NCBI RefSeq assembly: GCF_900176485.1 | Contig: NZ_FWYD01000010.1 | Coordinates: forward strand, 45,231 to 109,230 | Reading direction: 5' to 3' | Length of the DNA stretch: 64,000 bases | DNA from: Primorskyibacter flagellatus | GTDB taxonomy: Bacteria > Pseudomonadota > Alphaproteobacteria > Rhodobacterales > Rhodobacteraceae | Shown: positions 37,894 to 48,496 of the stretch, piece after piece | How positions within the stretch are numbered: the stretch's first letter is position 1 | Layout of the letters: every line of letters starts with the position of its first letter | Notes under the pieces: model-generated | What the model was told of the DNA's origin: nothing | Seen by the model: only the letters and a program-made list of their open reading frames with translations | Database searches by the model: none | Made by a program: the position numbers and the translations under genes

Positions 37894-38631
37894 TTCCAGC
37901 CTCTTGTTTTCTACTTCACGCGCCTCAGCGCGTCTCTCGCCTGCCTAGCGTCTGCGAGCCGTTATCGTCTTGCCGGCGGCGGTTGTCAGCACCAAAGCAC
38001 CCGTATCATCGGCAGAATACCCGTTCACCTGAGATAATAAAACCAAGAGGTTCTGCGATCACACAACCGGTGCCTGCGCCACCAAATTCACGTCATCGTT
38101 CAGTGGGAGGTTCTTTGCGTCAAACATGGTCACATCCTCAACTATTGTCGGCGACATGGCTATCGCCTCGGGTTCATGACTGGGCGTTCAGGATGATTGC
38201 CTGCTTCTGCCAGACCCTGATGTGGATTCAATTTCTGACGACCCCATCGTCAAGCACATCAGACAACGATCTGGGGAGACGACGTCGCGTATTCAAGAAT
38301 GGCAATCGAGGAAGGCCAGAATACACCAGGATTTGACCAAGCAACCATCCCTGCAATCTGCATCGCCGGGTCAGGTTCGTTAACGTGAAAGACGGAACAG
38401 CATCCTTGAAACACAGCCGAAACCAGACGATCGCGGCGCGTGCGATGAACTACATTCAGGACGGCTGTCGACCGGGGCTGGCTTCAGGCGGACGGGACAG
38501 ATGAACGACCGACGTAAAAACGTCCGGTGGACATTTATCATTTCGCAGCGTCCTGCAAGCAACATGTCACGACAGTTGATCTCTGCCCAACTACGACATT
38601 CGACTCGTGGATAGGTGCCGCCGGTGGTTTG
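37894..38631. other. 740-bp region without a supported gene
   Basis: This lies between the start of the hlyD operon and the nrdJ terminator. The open frames are short and lack ribosome-binding sites or family similarity. A leftward frame ending VAQAPVV (about 38060-38155) has a GAGG before its ATG, but it is only about 32 codons and unconvincing. GACGT-N4-ACGTC (about 38511) is a small palindrome. Promoter sequences for hlyD must lie at the left end. Confidence 0.5.
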
Positions 38632-38656
38632 AAAAAAGGGTGCCGCAAGGGCACCC
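38632..38656 (-). terminator. Intrinsic terminator of nrdJ
   Basis: Read leftwards, GGGTGCC (38656-38650) pairs with GGCACCC (38644-38638) around a 5-nt loop and runs into TTTTTT. It lies about 150 bp beyond the nrdJ stop and is the only strong terminator downstream of it. Confidence 0.88.
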
Positions 38657-38808
38657 TGTAGGTTCTCTGGAACAGGTTCGGTTGGTTCACCGCTCGGTTT
38701 GCTTTCTGCCTGCGACCTGTCCAAAGCGCAGAGCAAGCGCAGCTGCTCTGTGTCTCTGTTTCAGTGTCGGACTGACCCGGAAACCGGATCAGCCCGCATC
38801 AATCCTTA

Positions 38809-41800
38809 TCAGCTACAGCCCGACGTGCCGCCGCAGGTGTTGCACTTCATGCAGGTGCCGTTGCGGACCAGCGTGTAGTTGCCGCATTCGCCGCAAGCCT
38901 CGCCCTCGTAGCCCTGCATTTTTGCTTTCACGCGCTGGTCCATCCCGACCGTGCCGGAGGACACAGCAGTAGAGCCACCGCCGCCGCCAGCCATTGCGGC
39001 CACTTCGGGCACCAATGCTTCGACTGCCCCGGACGTATCGAGCCCGGAAAGCGAGGCACCGCCCTGCAACACCACCAGTTCCTGCGGCAAACGCTTGCGC
39101 AAGTAGCCGGTCGAGCTGATCTGTTTCAGCACTTCCAGCGAACGCGACGCTGCGGTTTCCGACATCTCCTTGATGTTGGACACGCCTTCCTCTTCGCCGC
39201 GTCCCAGATCATCAAAGGACGCACCTTCGGGTTTGACATGCGCCAGATCGGTACGGTCCAGATAGGACACGGCCAGTTCGCGGAAGATGTAATCCAGGAT
39301 CGAGGTCGCGTTCTTGATGCTGTCATTGCCCTGCACCATGCCCGCCGGTTCGAACTTGGTGAAGGTGAAGGCATCGACGAATTCTTCCAGCGGCACACCG
39401 TATTGCAGGCCCACGGACACGGCGATGGCGAAGTTGTTCATCATCGCGCGGAAACCCGCCCCTTCCTTGTGCATGTCGATGAAGATTTCGCCCAGCGTAC
39501 CGTCGGTATGTTCGCCGGTGCGCAGATAGACCTTGTGACCGCCAATAATCGCCTTCTGGGTATAGCCCTTGCGCCGGTCGGGCAGTTTGGCGCGTTGCTG
39601 CTGCGCAACCTCCTTGATGATGATCTTTTCAACGATCTTTTCGGCCAGAACCGTTGCCTTCTCGTGCTGGGATCCGCTTTCCAGAACGTCCTGTGCGTCC
39701 TCGTCATCCTCGACCAGCGCCGATGCCAGCGGTTGGCTTAGCTTGGACCCGTCACGATACAGCGCGTTGGCCTTCACACCCAGCGACCAGCTCAGCTCAT
39801 ACGCCTTCTGGCAATCCTCGATGGTTGCATCATTGGGCATGTTGATCGTCTTGGAGATCGCGCCCGAGATGAAGCTTTGCGCCGCGGCCATCATGTAGAT
39901 GTGGCTATCGACGGACAGGAACCGCTTGCCCTTCTTTCCGCAGGCATTGGCGCAGTCGAAGACCGAGTAATGCTCCTTGCGCAGGAACGGCGCGCCTTCC
40001 AGTGTCATCGTCCCGCAGACATGATCGTTCGCCGCGTCGATATCTGCGCGTGTGAAGCCCAGATGCCGCAGCAGATCGAATGTGGGATCGGTCAGCTTTT
40101 CCGCCGGAATGCCGAGCGTTTCGCGGCAGAATTCTTCGCCCAGCGTCCACTGGTTGAACACGAAGCGGATGTCGAAGGCGGCCGCCAGCGCGCTTTCAAC
40201 CTTCTGGATCTCTGTCTCGCCAAAACCGTGGCCAATCAATGCGGTATGGGTGATCCCCGGCGCATTGCCAAGCGATCCGTGACCGACAGCATAGGCCACC
40301 ATCTCGGCGATCTGGCTGGAGGAATAGCCCAGCTTTTCCAAGGCCGCAGGCACCGACTGGTTGATGATCTTGAAGTAACCGCCGCCGGCGAGCTTCTTGA
40401 ACTTGACCAGGGCAAAGTCCGGCTCGATCCCGGTGGTGTCGCAGTCCATCACCAGACCGATGGTGCCTGTCGGGGCAATTACAGACACCTGCGCATTGCG
40501 GTAGCCGTGCGTCTCACCAAGACGCAGGGCCTCATCCCAGCTGGATTGCGCCAACTCGATCAGAGTGGCATCCGGGCAATTTGCATGATCCAGCGCGACG
40601 GGCTTGGTCGCAAGCGCCTCATATCCCGAGGTCTTGCCGTAAGCCGCATTGCGGTGGTTGCGGATGACCCGCAGCATGTGGTCGGCATTCCGCTCGTAGC
40701 CCGAAAAGGCACCCAACTCGCCCGCGATCTCGGCGCTGGTCGCATAGGACACACCGGTCATGATCGCGGTCAGCGCACCGCAGAGCGCCCGGCCCTCGTC
40801 TGAATCGTAGCCCAGTCCCATGTTCATCAGCAGCCCGCCGATATTGGCATAGCCCAGACCCAGCGTGCGGAAATCATAGGACAGCTGCGCGATTTCCTTG
40901 GACGGGAATTGCGCCATCATCACCGAGATTTCCAGCGTCAGGGTCCAAAGGCGCGTGGCATGCATGTAGTCCTCGGACTGGAACACGCCGTCCTTGAGAA
41001 AGGTCAGCAGGTTCATCGACGCAAGGTTACACGCCGTGTCATCCAGGAACATGTATTCGGAACATGGGTTCGACCCGCGGATCGCGCCGTCTTCGGGGCA
41101 TGTGTGCCAGTCGTTGACGGTGTCGTGATACTGGATGCCCGGATCGGCACATGCCCAAGCGGCGTGGCCAATATCTTCCCACAGGGCGCGCGCCTTGACG
41201 GTTTTCGCGACAGATCCATCCGTGCGGCGGATCAGTTCCCAGTCGGCATCATCCTTCACGGCCTTCAGGAAGGCATCGGTCACGCGGACAGAGTTGTTGG
41301 AATTCTGGCCCGAGACAGAGGCATAGGCTTCGCTGTCCCAATCGGTGTCATAGGTCGGAAACTCGATCGAGCCATAGCCCTGCCGCGCGTAATCCAGCAC
41401 GCGCTTGATATAGGTCTCTGGGATCGAGACCTTCTTGGCGGCGCGCACGGCGGTTTTCAGCGCGTCGTTGACCTTGGGATCATAAGCGTCGGCCTCGGCT
41501 CCGTCCCATGCCTTGATCGCGGCGAACAGACCGTTCAGCATCTGCTCGTGCATCTTGGATCCGGCAACGATGCTGGCGACCTTCTGCTCTTCCTTGACCT
41601 TCCAGTTCACGAACTCTTCGATATCGGGGTGATCGGCATCGCAGATCACCATCTTGGCGGCGCGGCGCGTGGTGCCGCCCGACTTGATCGCGCCGGCAGC
41701 GCGGTCACCGATTTTCAGAAAGCCCATCAGGCCGGACGACTTGCCACCGCCAGACAGCGGCTCTTGCGCGGCGCGCAGCGAGGAAAAGTTGGTGCCCGTG

Positions 41801-42468
41801 CCGGAACCGTATTTGAACAGGCGCGCCTCACGCACCCAAAGATCCATGATCCCGCCTTCGCTGACCAGATCATCCTTGACCGACTGGATGAAGCACGCAT
41901 GGGGCTGCGGATGCTCATAGGCGGAGGTGGATTTGGTCAGATCGCCGGTTTCGTGGTCAACATAGTAATGGCCCTGGCCCGGACCGTCGATGCCGTAGGC
42001 CCAATGCAGGCCGGTGTTGAACCATTGCGGGCTGTTGGGGGCGGCGCGCTGCGTGGCCAGCATGTGGCGCATTTCGTCGTAATAGGCCTGGGCGTCGGCC
42101 TCGGTGGTGAAATAGCCACCCTTCCAGCCCCAATAGGCCCAGGCACCGGCCAGACGGTCAAACACCTGCTTGGACGAGGTCTCGCCGGTTTTCTCGACGC
42201 CGTCCTTGGCCGGAACAGAGCGCCAAAGGAACTCGGGCACGCCCTTTTCCTTGACCTTCTTCAGACGGGTTGGGACGCCGGCCTTGCGAAAATACTTTTG
42301 CGCGATCACATCGCTGGCAACCTGGCTCCACTTCGCGGGAACCTCGATCTCGTCGAGGTGGAAGACCACGGTGCCGTCGGGATTGCGGATCTCCGAAGTG
42401 GTGCTCACGAAATCAATGCCTGCATAGGCATCTTGTCCGGCGCGAGTGAATTGTCTTTCGATCTTCAT
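38809..42468 (-). CDS. nrdJ: Adenosylcobalamin-dependent ribonucleotide reductase (class II)
   Basis: The 1219-residue enzyme reduces ribonucleotides to deoxyribonucleotides with coenzyme B12 instead of oxygen. It shows the barrel-core motif [22 protein letters not shown], the SSTGY-type segment near the end, and a C-terminal cysteine-rich tail ([19 protein letters not shown], then CGGTSGC) that reduces the active site. The start at 42468 ([17 protein letters not shown]) matches the family; upstream Met codons at 42483 and 42498 are possible. The promoter carries two NrdR boxes. No class I nrdAB is visible here. Confidence 0.93.
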   Translation of the reverse strand: MKIERQFTRAGQDAYAGIDFVSTTSEIRNPDGTVVFHLDEIEVPAKWSQVASDVIAQKYFRKAGVPTRLKKVKEKGVPEFLWRSVPAKDGVEKTGETSSKQVFDRLAGAWAYWGWKGGYFTTEADAQAYYDEMRHMLATQRAAPNSPQWFNTGLHWAYGIDGPGQGHYYVDHETGDLTKSTSAYEHPQPHACFIQSVKDDLVSEGGIMDLWVREARLFKYGSGTGTNFSSLRAAQEPLSGGGKSSGLMGFLKIGDRAAGAIKSGGTTRRAAKMVICDADHPDIEEFVNWKVKEEQKVASIVAGSKMHEQMLNGLFAAIKAWDGAEADAYDPKVNDALKTAVRAAKKVSIPETYIKRVLDYARQGYGSIEFPTYDTDWDSEAYASVSGQNSNNSVRVTDAFLKAVKDDADWELIRRTDGSVAKTVKARALWEDIGHAAWACADPGIQYHDTVNDWHTCPEDGAIRGSNPCSEYMFLDDTACNLASMNLLTFLKDGVFQSEDYMHATRLWTLTLEISVMMAQFPSKEIAQLSYDFRTLGLGYANIGGLLMNMGLGYDSDEGRALCGALTAIMTGVSYATSAEIAGELGAFSGYERNADHMLRVIRNHRNAAYGKTSGYEALATKPVALDHANCPDATLIELAQSSWDEALRLGETHGYRNAQVSVIAPTGTIGLVMDCDTTGIEPDFALVKFKKLAGGGYFKIINQSVPAALEKLGYSSSQIAEMVAYAVGHGSLGNAPGITHTALIGHGFGETEIQKVESALAAAFDIRFVFNQWTLGEEFCRETLGIPAEKLTDPTFDLLRHLGFTRADIDAANDHVCGTMTLEGAPFLRKEHYSVFDCANACGKKGKRFLSVDSHIYMMAAAQSFISGAISKTINMPNDATIEDCQKAYELSWSLGVKANALYRDGSKLSQPLASALVEDDEDAQDVLESGSQHEKATVLAEKIVEKIIIKEVAQQQRAKLPDRRKGYTQKAIIGGHKVYLRTGEHTDGTLGEIFIDMHKEGAGFRAMMNNFAIAVSVGLQYGVPLEEFVDAFTFTKFEPAGMVQGNDSIKNATSILDYIFRELAVSYLDRTDLAHVKPEGASFDDLGRGEEEGVSNIKEMSETAASRSLEVLKQISSTGYLRKRLPQELVVLQGGASLSGLDTSGAVEALVPEVAAMAGGGGGSTAVSSGTVGMDQRVKAKMQGYEGEACGECGNYTLVRNGTCMKCNTCGGTSGCS

Positions 42469-42638
42469 ATCAGGCTGCCCCATTACCAGCGTTTTCATTT
42501 TTGCGCCCGTTTGCCGGGCACCTGTGCCGTTTTCCGGGTCAGGGGACGGTGAAAACGGCGCGTAATCGAAAACCTGTCGCGCTGTTCGTTTCATGTGTCC
42601 CGATCAAGGCGCTTTCGCCTTCTGATCCCGCCTGCCCG

Positions 42639-42703
42639 CCACTACATATTGTGGCTCAACGACTGACTTACACAATCTGACGTATTTAGGCATAGCCCGT
42701 CAA
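42639..42703 (-). promoter_or_regulatory. nrdJ promoter with two NrdR boxes
   Basis: CCACTACATATTGTGG (42639-42654) and ACACAATCTGACGTAT (42670-42685) match the NrdR consensus (first box nearly palindromic, second weaker). They start exactly 31 bp apart, three helical turns, the known spacing. Reading leftwards, TTGACG (42703-42698) and TCAGAT (42680-42675) with 17 bp between form a promoter whose -10 lies inside the second box, so NrdR-dATP would block transcription. No cobalamin riboswitch is apparent in the leader. Confidence 0.75.
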
Positions 42704-43184
42704 CGGATTTATTGGCCTTTTCATGGCTTCTTTTGGGTTGACGCATCTTCGCGTCGAACACGACGAGTCGCCCCCAGACATATCCACAAGCAAAACACCC
42801 CCTATAATGGCATTTTTCTATTTAGTTACAGATACTTAATGAATTACACTCATCCATCGTTTAGGTTTTGTTAACGTATATTAATTTAAAATCGCGCCGT
42901 GCCGCTCCCGCATGGCGTGGCGCAAAGAACACGGCAGACCGTCGGAACAAAGCGGCCATGTCCCCGCCTCAGGAATGGTCGAGATGTAGCGATGAAATCG
43001 CAACCCTACATATATGTGGTGGTCGCGATGGTCCGCGCAGACAATCAACAGATGATTATGGTTCCCGAAACGCCGAACCCCAAAGAACCGCCGTTACGCA
43101 TCCTATTCGTGACATTGAACAGAACAAAACGACCGGCCTGGGGCAGGATCACTTCATACAGAATTGTTTGAAAACCTGGGAAAG
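42704..43184. other. Region between the nrdJ promoter and tRNA-Pro
   Basis: The first half is AT-rich (about 42770-42895), unlike the surroundings. No ORF has both a good ribosome-binding site and family similarity. A rightward frame from about 42991 encoding MKSQPYIYVVVAMVRADN is open for about 60 codons but unrecognised and weakly started. I would treat it as unannotated. Confidence 0.5.
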
Positions 43185-43261
43185 TGGTCGGGACGGCAAG
43201 ATTCGAACTTGCGACCTACGGTACCCAAAACCGTCGCGCTACCAGGCTGCGCTACGCCCCG
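43185..43261 (-). tRNA. tRNA-Pro (anticodon TGG)
   Basis: Read leftwards the 77 bases give acceptor CGGGGCG (43261-43255) paired with CGTCCCG (43195-43189), discriminator A and encoded CCA. The anticodon loop is TTTTGGG (TGG) on a four- to five-pair stem, and the T-loop is GTTCGAATC. It reads CCN codons. Confidence 0.96.
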
Positions 43262-43335
43262 AACAGCGGCCTCAATAGACGTGACTGCCGCGATTGAAAA
43301 GCCGATTCTGACGCATTTCGGCAGGAAGTTGATAT

Positions 43336-43806
43336 TTATCGGTCGCAGCGCCACGCAGCCGCCGCTCCAACGGCCGGATGCTGCATTTGACTGCCCGCTG
43401 TGATGCCCATCGCGTCTGCCAGTCCGCCATTGATTTCCAGGACATACTGGATGTTGTCGCCACCGGGAATCGCGGTCTCGTCAAGGGGAACGGCGTTGGA
43501 ATGCACTTTTTGCACCACGCCGCTGGCATCCGCAAAAATCATGTCCAATGGGATAAGCGTGTTGCGCATCCAGAAGGCAACCGATCGCGGCGTGTCATAG
43601 ACAAACAGCATGCCCGCGCTCTTGGGCATCTCCGAACGGTGCATCAGGCCTTTCGCACGCTCTTGGCCATCATCGGCAACCTCGACAGAGAACTGTGCGC
43701 TGCCCCAGTCACCGCGCAACGATACGCGATCATCACGGCATGCAGCCCCAGCCTGCCCTGCGGCAATCGTAAAAGCCAGAGCCAGACCTAAACTGCGGTT
43801 TCCCAA
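43336..43806 (-). CDS. DUF192 family secreted protein
   Basis: The 156-residue protein has an N-terminal signal peptide and the DUF192 core: ERAKGLMHRSEMPKSAGMLFVYD, FWMRNTLIPLDMIFADASG and PGGDNIQYVLEINGG. The start is probably TTG at 43806, six bases after GGAGGT; TTG at 43812 has no spacing. Its first codons overlap the end of the cold-shock gene by 19 bp. The family is found in bacteria and archaea and its function is unproven. Confidence 0.85.
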   Translation of the reverse strand: MGNRSLGLALAFTIAAGQAGAACRDDRVSLRGDWGSAQFSVEVADDGQERAKGLMHRSEMPKSAGMLFVYDTPRSVAFWMRNTLIPLDMIFADASGVVQKVHSNAVPLDETAIPGGDNIQYVLEINGGLADAMGITAGSQMQHPAVGAAAAWRCDR

Positions 43807-44321
43807 GAACAAACCTCCGTCGCCATCAAACCACGTTTGCCATCGATCATGCGGATTGCCAGCGCCTCGCCCGGCTGAAGGTCGGACAGGCCGGATCGTC
43901 TAAGCACCTCGACATGTATAAAGACATCCTCGGGCCGCGCGAAGACATTCGCAAAACCAAAGCCTTTCGCCTTGTCGAACCATTTGACCCGCGCGGGCAA
44001 AAGCGGCGCATTCGCGATGATTTCCGGGTCGATCTCCTCGAAATCGGCAAGCGGCAATCCTTCGGCACCAAGTGGCGGAACGATCCCCAGAACTTCGGTC
44101 GCCTGCACACCGCGATCCGTGCGCTGCACGGCGATTTCCACGCGCGCGCCATCCGCAACGGAGCTTTGCCCGAAATTGCGAAGCACGTTTGCATGCAGCA
44201 GTATGTCCGGACCACCTTCGTCAGCAATAACGAAGCCGAATCCCTTTGCCGGATCGAACCACTTGACCTTCCCCTGCACGTATTCGCCGGGTGCCATATC
44301 CATTTCCAAGTTAATAACCAT
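43788..44321 (-). CDS. Double cold-shock-domain protein
   Basis: This is a 177-residue protein with two cold-shock domains. The first is VQGKVKWFDPAKGFGFVIADEGG and the second is ARVKWFDKAKGFGFANVF, each with RNP-1-like KGFGF and later ILLH/VFIHVEVL motifs. Such two-domain proteins of about 180 residues are common in Alphaproteobacteria and bind single-stranded nucleic acids. The start at 44321 is chosen; GGGGACAAGGA precedes it closely, and an ATG 15 bases upstream is possible. It is co-transcribed with DUF192. Confidence 0.9.
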   Translation of the reverse strand: MVINLEMDMAPGEYVQGKVKWFDPAKGFGFVIADEGGPDILLHANVLRNFGQSSVADGARVEIAVQRTDRGVQATEVLGIVPPLGAEGLPLADFEEIDPEIIANAPLLPARVKWFDKAKGFGFANVFARPEDVFIHVEVLRRSGLSDLQPGEALAIRMIDGKRGLMATEVCSWETAV

Positions 44322-44458
44322 TCCTTGTCCCCACATACGTCTTGCGACACAGGCTTGATCAATGCAACCAAAAAACCTAGAATATCCGGCCTAATTGCAG
44401 TTCATGTGACGCGAACTGCAAACGTTTCAAAGCTTGGCAGAGTTGTCGCGAATCCGCG

Positions 44459-45064
44459 TCAGGGGTTGAGCCGAACGACCTGCCATGCATCCAAGACATC
44501 GCTGCGATGCCAGCGAAACCGATCATGCAGACGAAACGCCCCGTCAGCCCAGAACTCGATCTCCAGCGGCGCGATCCGGAAGCCGCCCCAGAATGGCGGG
44601 CGGTCCGGATTGGTGCCTTTGCGCGCAGTGACCTTGGCAACCTCGGCCATCAGGGTCGCGCGACTGTCCAGTGGGCGCGATTGCTGCGATGCCCAGGCAC
44701 CAAGGCGGCTTTTGAGCGATCGGGATTTATAATAGACATCCGCTTGCGGCCCGTCTTCGCGCGTGACCAGCCCACGCACACGGACCTGTCGGCGCAGGGA
44801 TTTCCAATGCATGACAAAGGCCGCCTTGCCCGTATCGGTGATCTCACGGGCCTTGGCGCTTTCGTAATTGGTGTAGAAGACAAAGGCCGCCGCCTCGATC
44901 TCTTTCAGCAGGACCATGCGGACGTTGGGCAGCCCGTTCACATCCACAGTCGCCAGCGCCATGGCATCCGGGTCATTGATTTCCTGCGTTCTGGCCTCGT
45001 CCAGCCAGGATTGCGCAATTACAAAAGGGTCGTCTCCGGCGAAGATGCCACTACGGTCGGTCAT
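44459..45064 (-). CDS. pdxH: Pyridoxamine 5'-phosphate oxidase
   Basis: The 201-residue FMN enzyme makes pyridoxal 5'-phosphate from pyridoxamine or pyridoxine phosphate. Its signature segments are [24 protein letters not shown] and the C-terminal [25 protein letters not shown]. It starts at 45064 with AAAGGA seven bases upstream. It is divergent from fabI over 139 bp. Many PLP enzymes in this window (SufS, the IscS-group desulfurase and the aminotransferase) need its product. Confidence 0.95.
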   Translation of the reverse strand: MTDRSGIFAGDDPFVIAQSWLDEARTQEINDPDAMALATVDVNGLPNVRMVLLKEIEAAAFVFYTNYESAKAREITDTGKAAFVMHWKSLRRQVRVRGLVTREDGPQADVYYKSRSLKSRLGAWASQQSRPLDSRATLMAEVAKVTARKGTNPDRPPFWGGFRIAPLEIEFWADGAFRLHDRFRWHRSDVLDAWQVVRLNP

Positions 45065-45203
45065 GGGAATCCTTTCGGTCGCAGGTAGGTGTCAATAAGC
45101 ACGTCTATGATACACCAAAGCTGCCATACGCGGCCCGAGGCTTGCCGACAACCGGCCTATCCCCTAAACGGTTTTGCAAGAAGTTTCGGGCGAAGGGATC
45201 CTT

Positions 45204-46010
<807 letters not shown>

Positions 46011-46016
46011 GGCGCG

Positions 46017-46619
46017 ATGGACCTCGCCCATGTGATCGCCTTCAACGTGACCCTGCTGGCGGCAATCGCCAGTCCCGGCCCCGCGATGTTGTATACCATC
46101 CGCAACACGCTGGCGCATGGCAGGCGTGTGGGGCTTTTCACGGCATGGGGTCTGGGGGTGATGGCGGCGACATGGACTCTGCTGGCGCTGTTGGGACTGG
46201 ACGCGGTTTTTCAGATCGTGCCCTGGGCCTATACGGCCTGCAAGCTTGTGGGGGCGTTCTACCTGATCCATATCGCCTGGACGACATGGCGTCATGCGCG
46301 CGACCCGTTGGCCGACGCCCCCACCCCGCCTGCCCGAGCGTTTCTGGGCGGCATGTTGGTCAATCTTTCCAACCCCAAATCGGTGCTGTTTTCGGCAGCC
46401 GTGCTGGTGGTGATCTTTCCCGCCGGGCTTAGCGTCGGGGATAAGGGACTGATTGTGTTCAATCACCTCGGCGTGGAGTTTCTGGTAGGGTCTGTCCTTG
46501 TCATGCTGCTCAGCACCCGCCGCATCAGCGCAGGCTACCTGCGCGCCAAGTTTATTTTCGACCGTATTGCGGCCGGTGTCATGGGCCTGCTTGGCCTGCG
46601 CCTGCTGCTCAGCCGCTAA
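46017..46619 (+). CDS. LysE/RhtB-family amino-acid exporter
   Basis: The 200-residue protein has six predicted membrane segments. It has the LysE family features [22 protein letters not shown] at residues 19-40 and [20 protein letters not shown] in the second half. The start at 46017 follows AAGG. Substrate is not assignable; this family exports amino acids or related metabolites. It is co-transcribed with fabI and gpt by spacing. Confidence 0.85.
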   Translation: MDLAHVIAFNVTLLAAIASPGPAMLYTIRNTLAHGRRVGLFTAWGLGVMAATWTLLALLGLDAVFQIVPWAYTACKLVGAFYLIHIAWTTWRHARDPLADAPTPPARAFLGGMLVNLSNPKSVLFSAAVLVVIFPAGLSVGDKGLIVFNHLGVEFLVGSVLVMLLSTRRISAGYLRAKFIFDRIAAGVMGLLGLRLLLSR

Positions 46620-46632
46620 TCAGGAGTTCTTA

Positions 46633-47136
46633 ATGACCAACCAACTGCCGCATGAAAAAGGGTTTCACGTCAGCTGGGACCAGCTTCACCGCGATGCCCG
46701 CGCGCTGGCATGGCGACTGGATGGCAACGGCCCTGCGGACGGGGGGTGGCGCGCCGTGGTGGCAATCACGCGCGGCGGCATGGCCCCCGCGATGATCGTC
46801 GCACGCGAGTTGGACATCCGCACCGTCGACACGATCAGCATCAAAAGCTACAACCACCAAACGCAAAGCAAGCCGCAGGTCATCAAGTCGCCCGACATGG
46901 ATCTGATCGGCGACGGCACCGGTGTGCTGGTGGTGGATGATCTGGTCGATACAGGCCGCACGCTGGAAGTCGTGCGCCAGCATATGCCAAAGGCGCATAT
47001 CGCCACCGTTTACGCCAAGCCGCAGGGCCGCCCGCAGGTCGACAGCTTTATCACCGAGGTCAGTCAGGACACCTGGATCTTCTTCCCCTGGGACATGGCC
47101 CTGCAATATGTGGAACCTTATCGCGGCACGGATTAA
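46633..47136 (+). CDS. gpt: Xanthine phosphoribosyltransferase
   Basis: The 167-residue type I phosphoribosyltransferase salvages xanthine and guanine. The PRPP motif [15 protein letters not shown] is at residues 95-109 and the N-terminal [16 protein letters not shown] is typical. The ATG at 46633 has AGGAG seven bases upstream. It lies 13 bp after the LysE-type gene. Confidence 0.92.
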   Translation: MTNQLPHEKGFHVSWDQLHRDARALAWRLDGNGPADGGWRAVVAITRGGMAPAMIVARELDIRTVDTISIKSYNHQTQSKPQVIKSPDMDLIGDGTGVLVVDDLVDTGRTLEVVRQHMPKAHIATVYAKPQGRPQVDSFITEVSQDTWIFFPWDMALQYVEPYRGTD

Positions 47137-47221
47137 GGCTATGCATCGCGGGTAACATGCAAGCTTCGAACAACGCGGAAGCCTTGTTGTCCGCAAACGC
47201 CGTTAACCACAGGGATGGTCG

Positions 47222-48421
47222 ATGACGACGCCACGCACCGCCGCCACCTTTCGCCCGCCGATCATGGCGGCGCGGGCATGGCTCAACGGGGTCAGCTTTC
47301 CAGCCGACCGCCCGCTGATCAATGTCAGCCAGGCAGCCCCCGTGGCCCCGCCGCCGCAAGCGCTACGCCGCGCGATGGCCGAAGCGCTGGAGGACACGGC
47401 CACCCATCTTTACGGTCCCGACCTGGGCTTGCCTGCCTTGCGCTCGGAACTGGCGGCGCGCTGGTCGGACTGGTACGGCGGCACCGTTCTGCCGGAACAG
47501 GTGGGCATCACCTCTGGCTGCAATCAGGCCTTCGCGGCCATCATCGCCTCGCTTTGCGGTGAAGGCGACGAGGTGATCCTGCCGGTGCCGTGGTATTTCA
47601 ATCACAAGATGTGGCTGGATATGTCGGGCGTGCGGGCGGTGCCGCTTTCCACCGGGCCGGATCTTGTCCCCGACCCGCAAGCCGCCGCCGCACTGATCAC
47701 GCCCCGCACGCGGGCGATTGCGTTGGTCAGCCCAAACAACCCCACAGGGGTCGAGTATCCGGCCGAGGTGATCCACGCCTTTCGCGATCTGGCGCGCGAC
47801 GCCGGAATCCAGCTGATCCTTGACGAGACCTACCGCGATTTCGACAGCCGCAGTGGCGCGCCGCATGACCTTCTGCATGATCCGGACTGGGCCGACACGG
47901 TCATTGTGCTCTATTCCTTTTCCAAGTCCTTTCGTTTGACCGGCCATCGCGTGGGGGCGGTGATGACCTCGCCCGAGCGTCTGGAAGAGGTCGAAAAATT
48001 CATCGACGCGGTCACAATCTGCCCGTCGCAACTTGGTCAGCGTGCCGCCCTTTGGGGATTGCAGAACCTCACGCAATGGCTGGCGGGCGAACGGGCCGAG
48101 ATCCTGTCCCGGCGCGCGGCGATTGAAACCGGCTTTCCGCGGCTGGAGCCGCAGGGCTGGCACCTGCGCGGTGTCGGTGCCTATTTCGCGTATCTGGAAC
48201 ATCCTTTCGCCATGTCCGCCGACGCGCTTGCACCGCTTCTGGTGCGTCAGGCGCATGTCCTCGCCCTGCCCGCCACGATGTTCACGCCGCGCGATGATGC
48301 CACTGGCGCGCGGCATATTCGCGTGGCCTTCGCCAATGTCGATGTGGTCGGGATCGCGACGCTTTTCGAACGGCTGGAGACGCTTTCGCTGCCCCTTGCC
48401 CCAACCGGCGGTGCAGCGTAG
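47222..48421 (+). CDS. Class I/II PLP-dependent aminotransferase
   Basis: The 399-residue aminotransferase has the PLP lysine in YSFSKSFRLTGHRVGAV and the substrate-binding SPNNPTGVEYP. The N-terminal region GPDLGLPALR and the C-terminal RHIRVAFANVD arginine segment are typical. The start at 47222 has AGGGATGG upstream. The exact amino donor and acceptor are unknown; aspartate aminotransferase-like enzymes look alike at this level. It is 85 bp from gpt. Confidence 0.85.
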   Translation: MTTPRTAATFRPPIMAARAWLNGVSFPADRPLINVSQAAPVAPPPQALRRAMAEALEDTATHLYGPDLGLPALRSELAARWSDWYGGTVLPEQVGITSGCNQAFAAIIASLCGEGDEVILPVPWYFNHKMWLDMSGVRAVPLSTGPDLVPDPQAAAALITPRTRAIALVSPNNPTGVEYPAEVIHAFRDLARDAGIQLILDETYRDFDSRSGAPHDLLHDPDWADTVIVLYSFSKSFRLTGHRVGAVMTSPERLEEVEKFIDAVTICPSQLGQRAALWGLQNLTQWLAGERAEILSRRAAIETGFPRLEPQGWHLRGVGAYFAYLEHPFAMSADALAPLLVRQAHVLALPATMFTPRDDATGARHIRVAFANVDVVGIATLFERLETLSLPLAPTGGAA

Positions 48422-48496
48422 ACATCCGCAGCAGCGGCCGGACCGCTTAAAAGACACCGCATCAACTGACACGGCACGAACAGGCAAGGGAAAATC

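Noticed and set aside
38380..38736. Leftward 118-codon frame downstream of nrdJ
   Set aside because: It contains the nrdJ terminator hairpin and T-run, and has no ribosome-binding site or family similarity.
42469..42638. Cobalamin riboswitch upstream of nrdJ
   Set aside because: No B12-box-like or conserved stem arrangement could be seen in the leader.
42899..43171. Rightward 90-codon frame before tRNA-Pro
   Set aside because: Weak start region, odd codon mix and no recognisable family.
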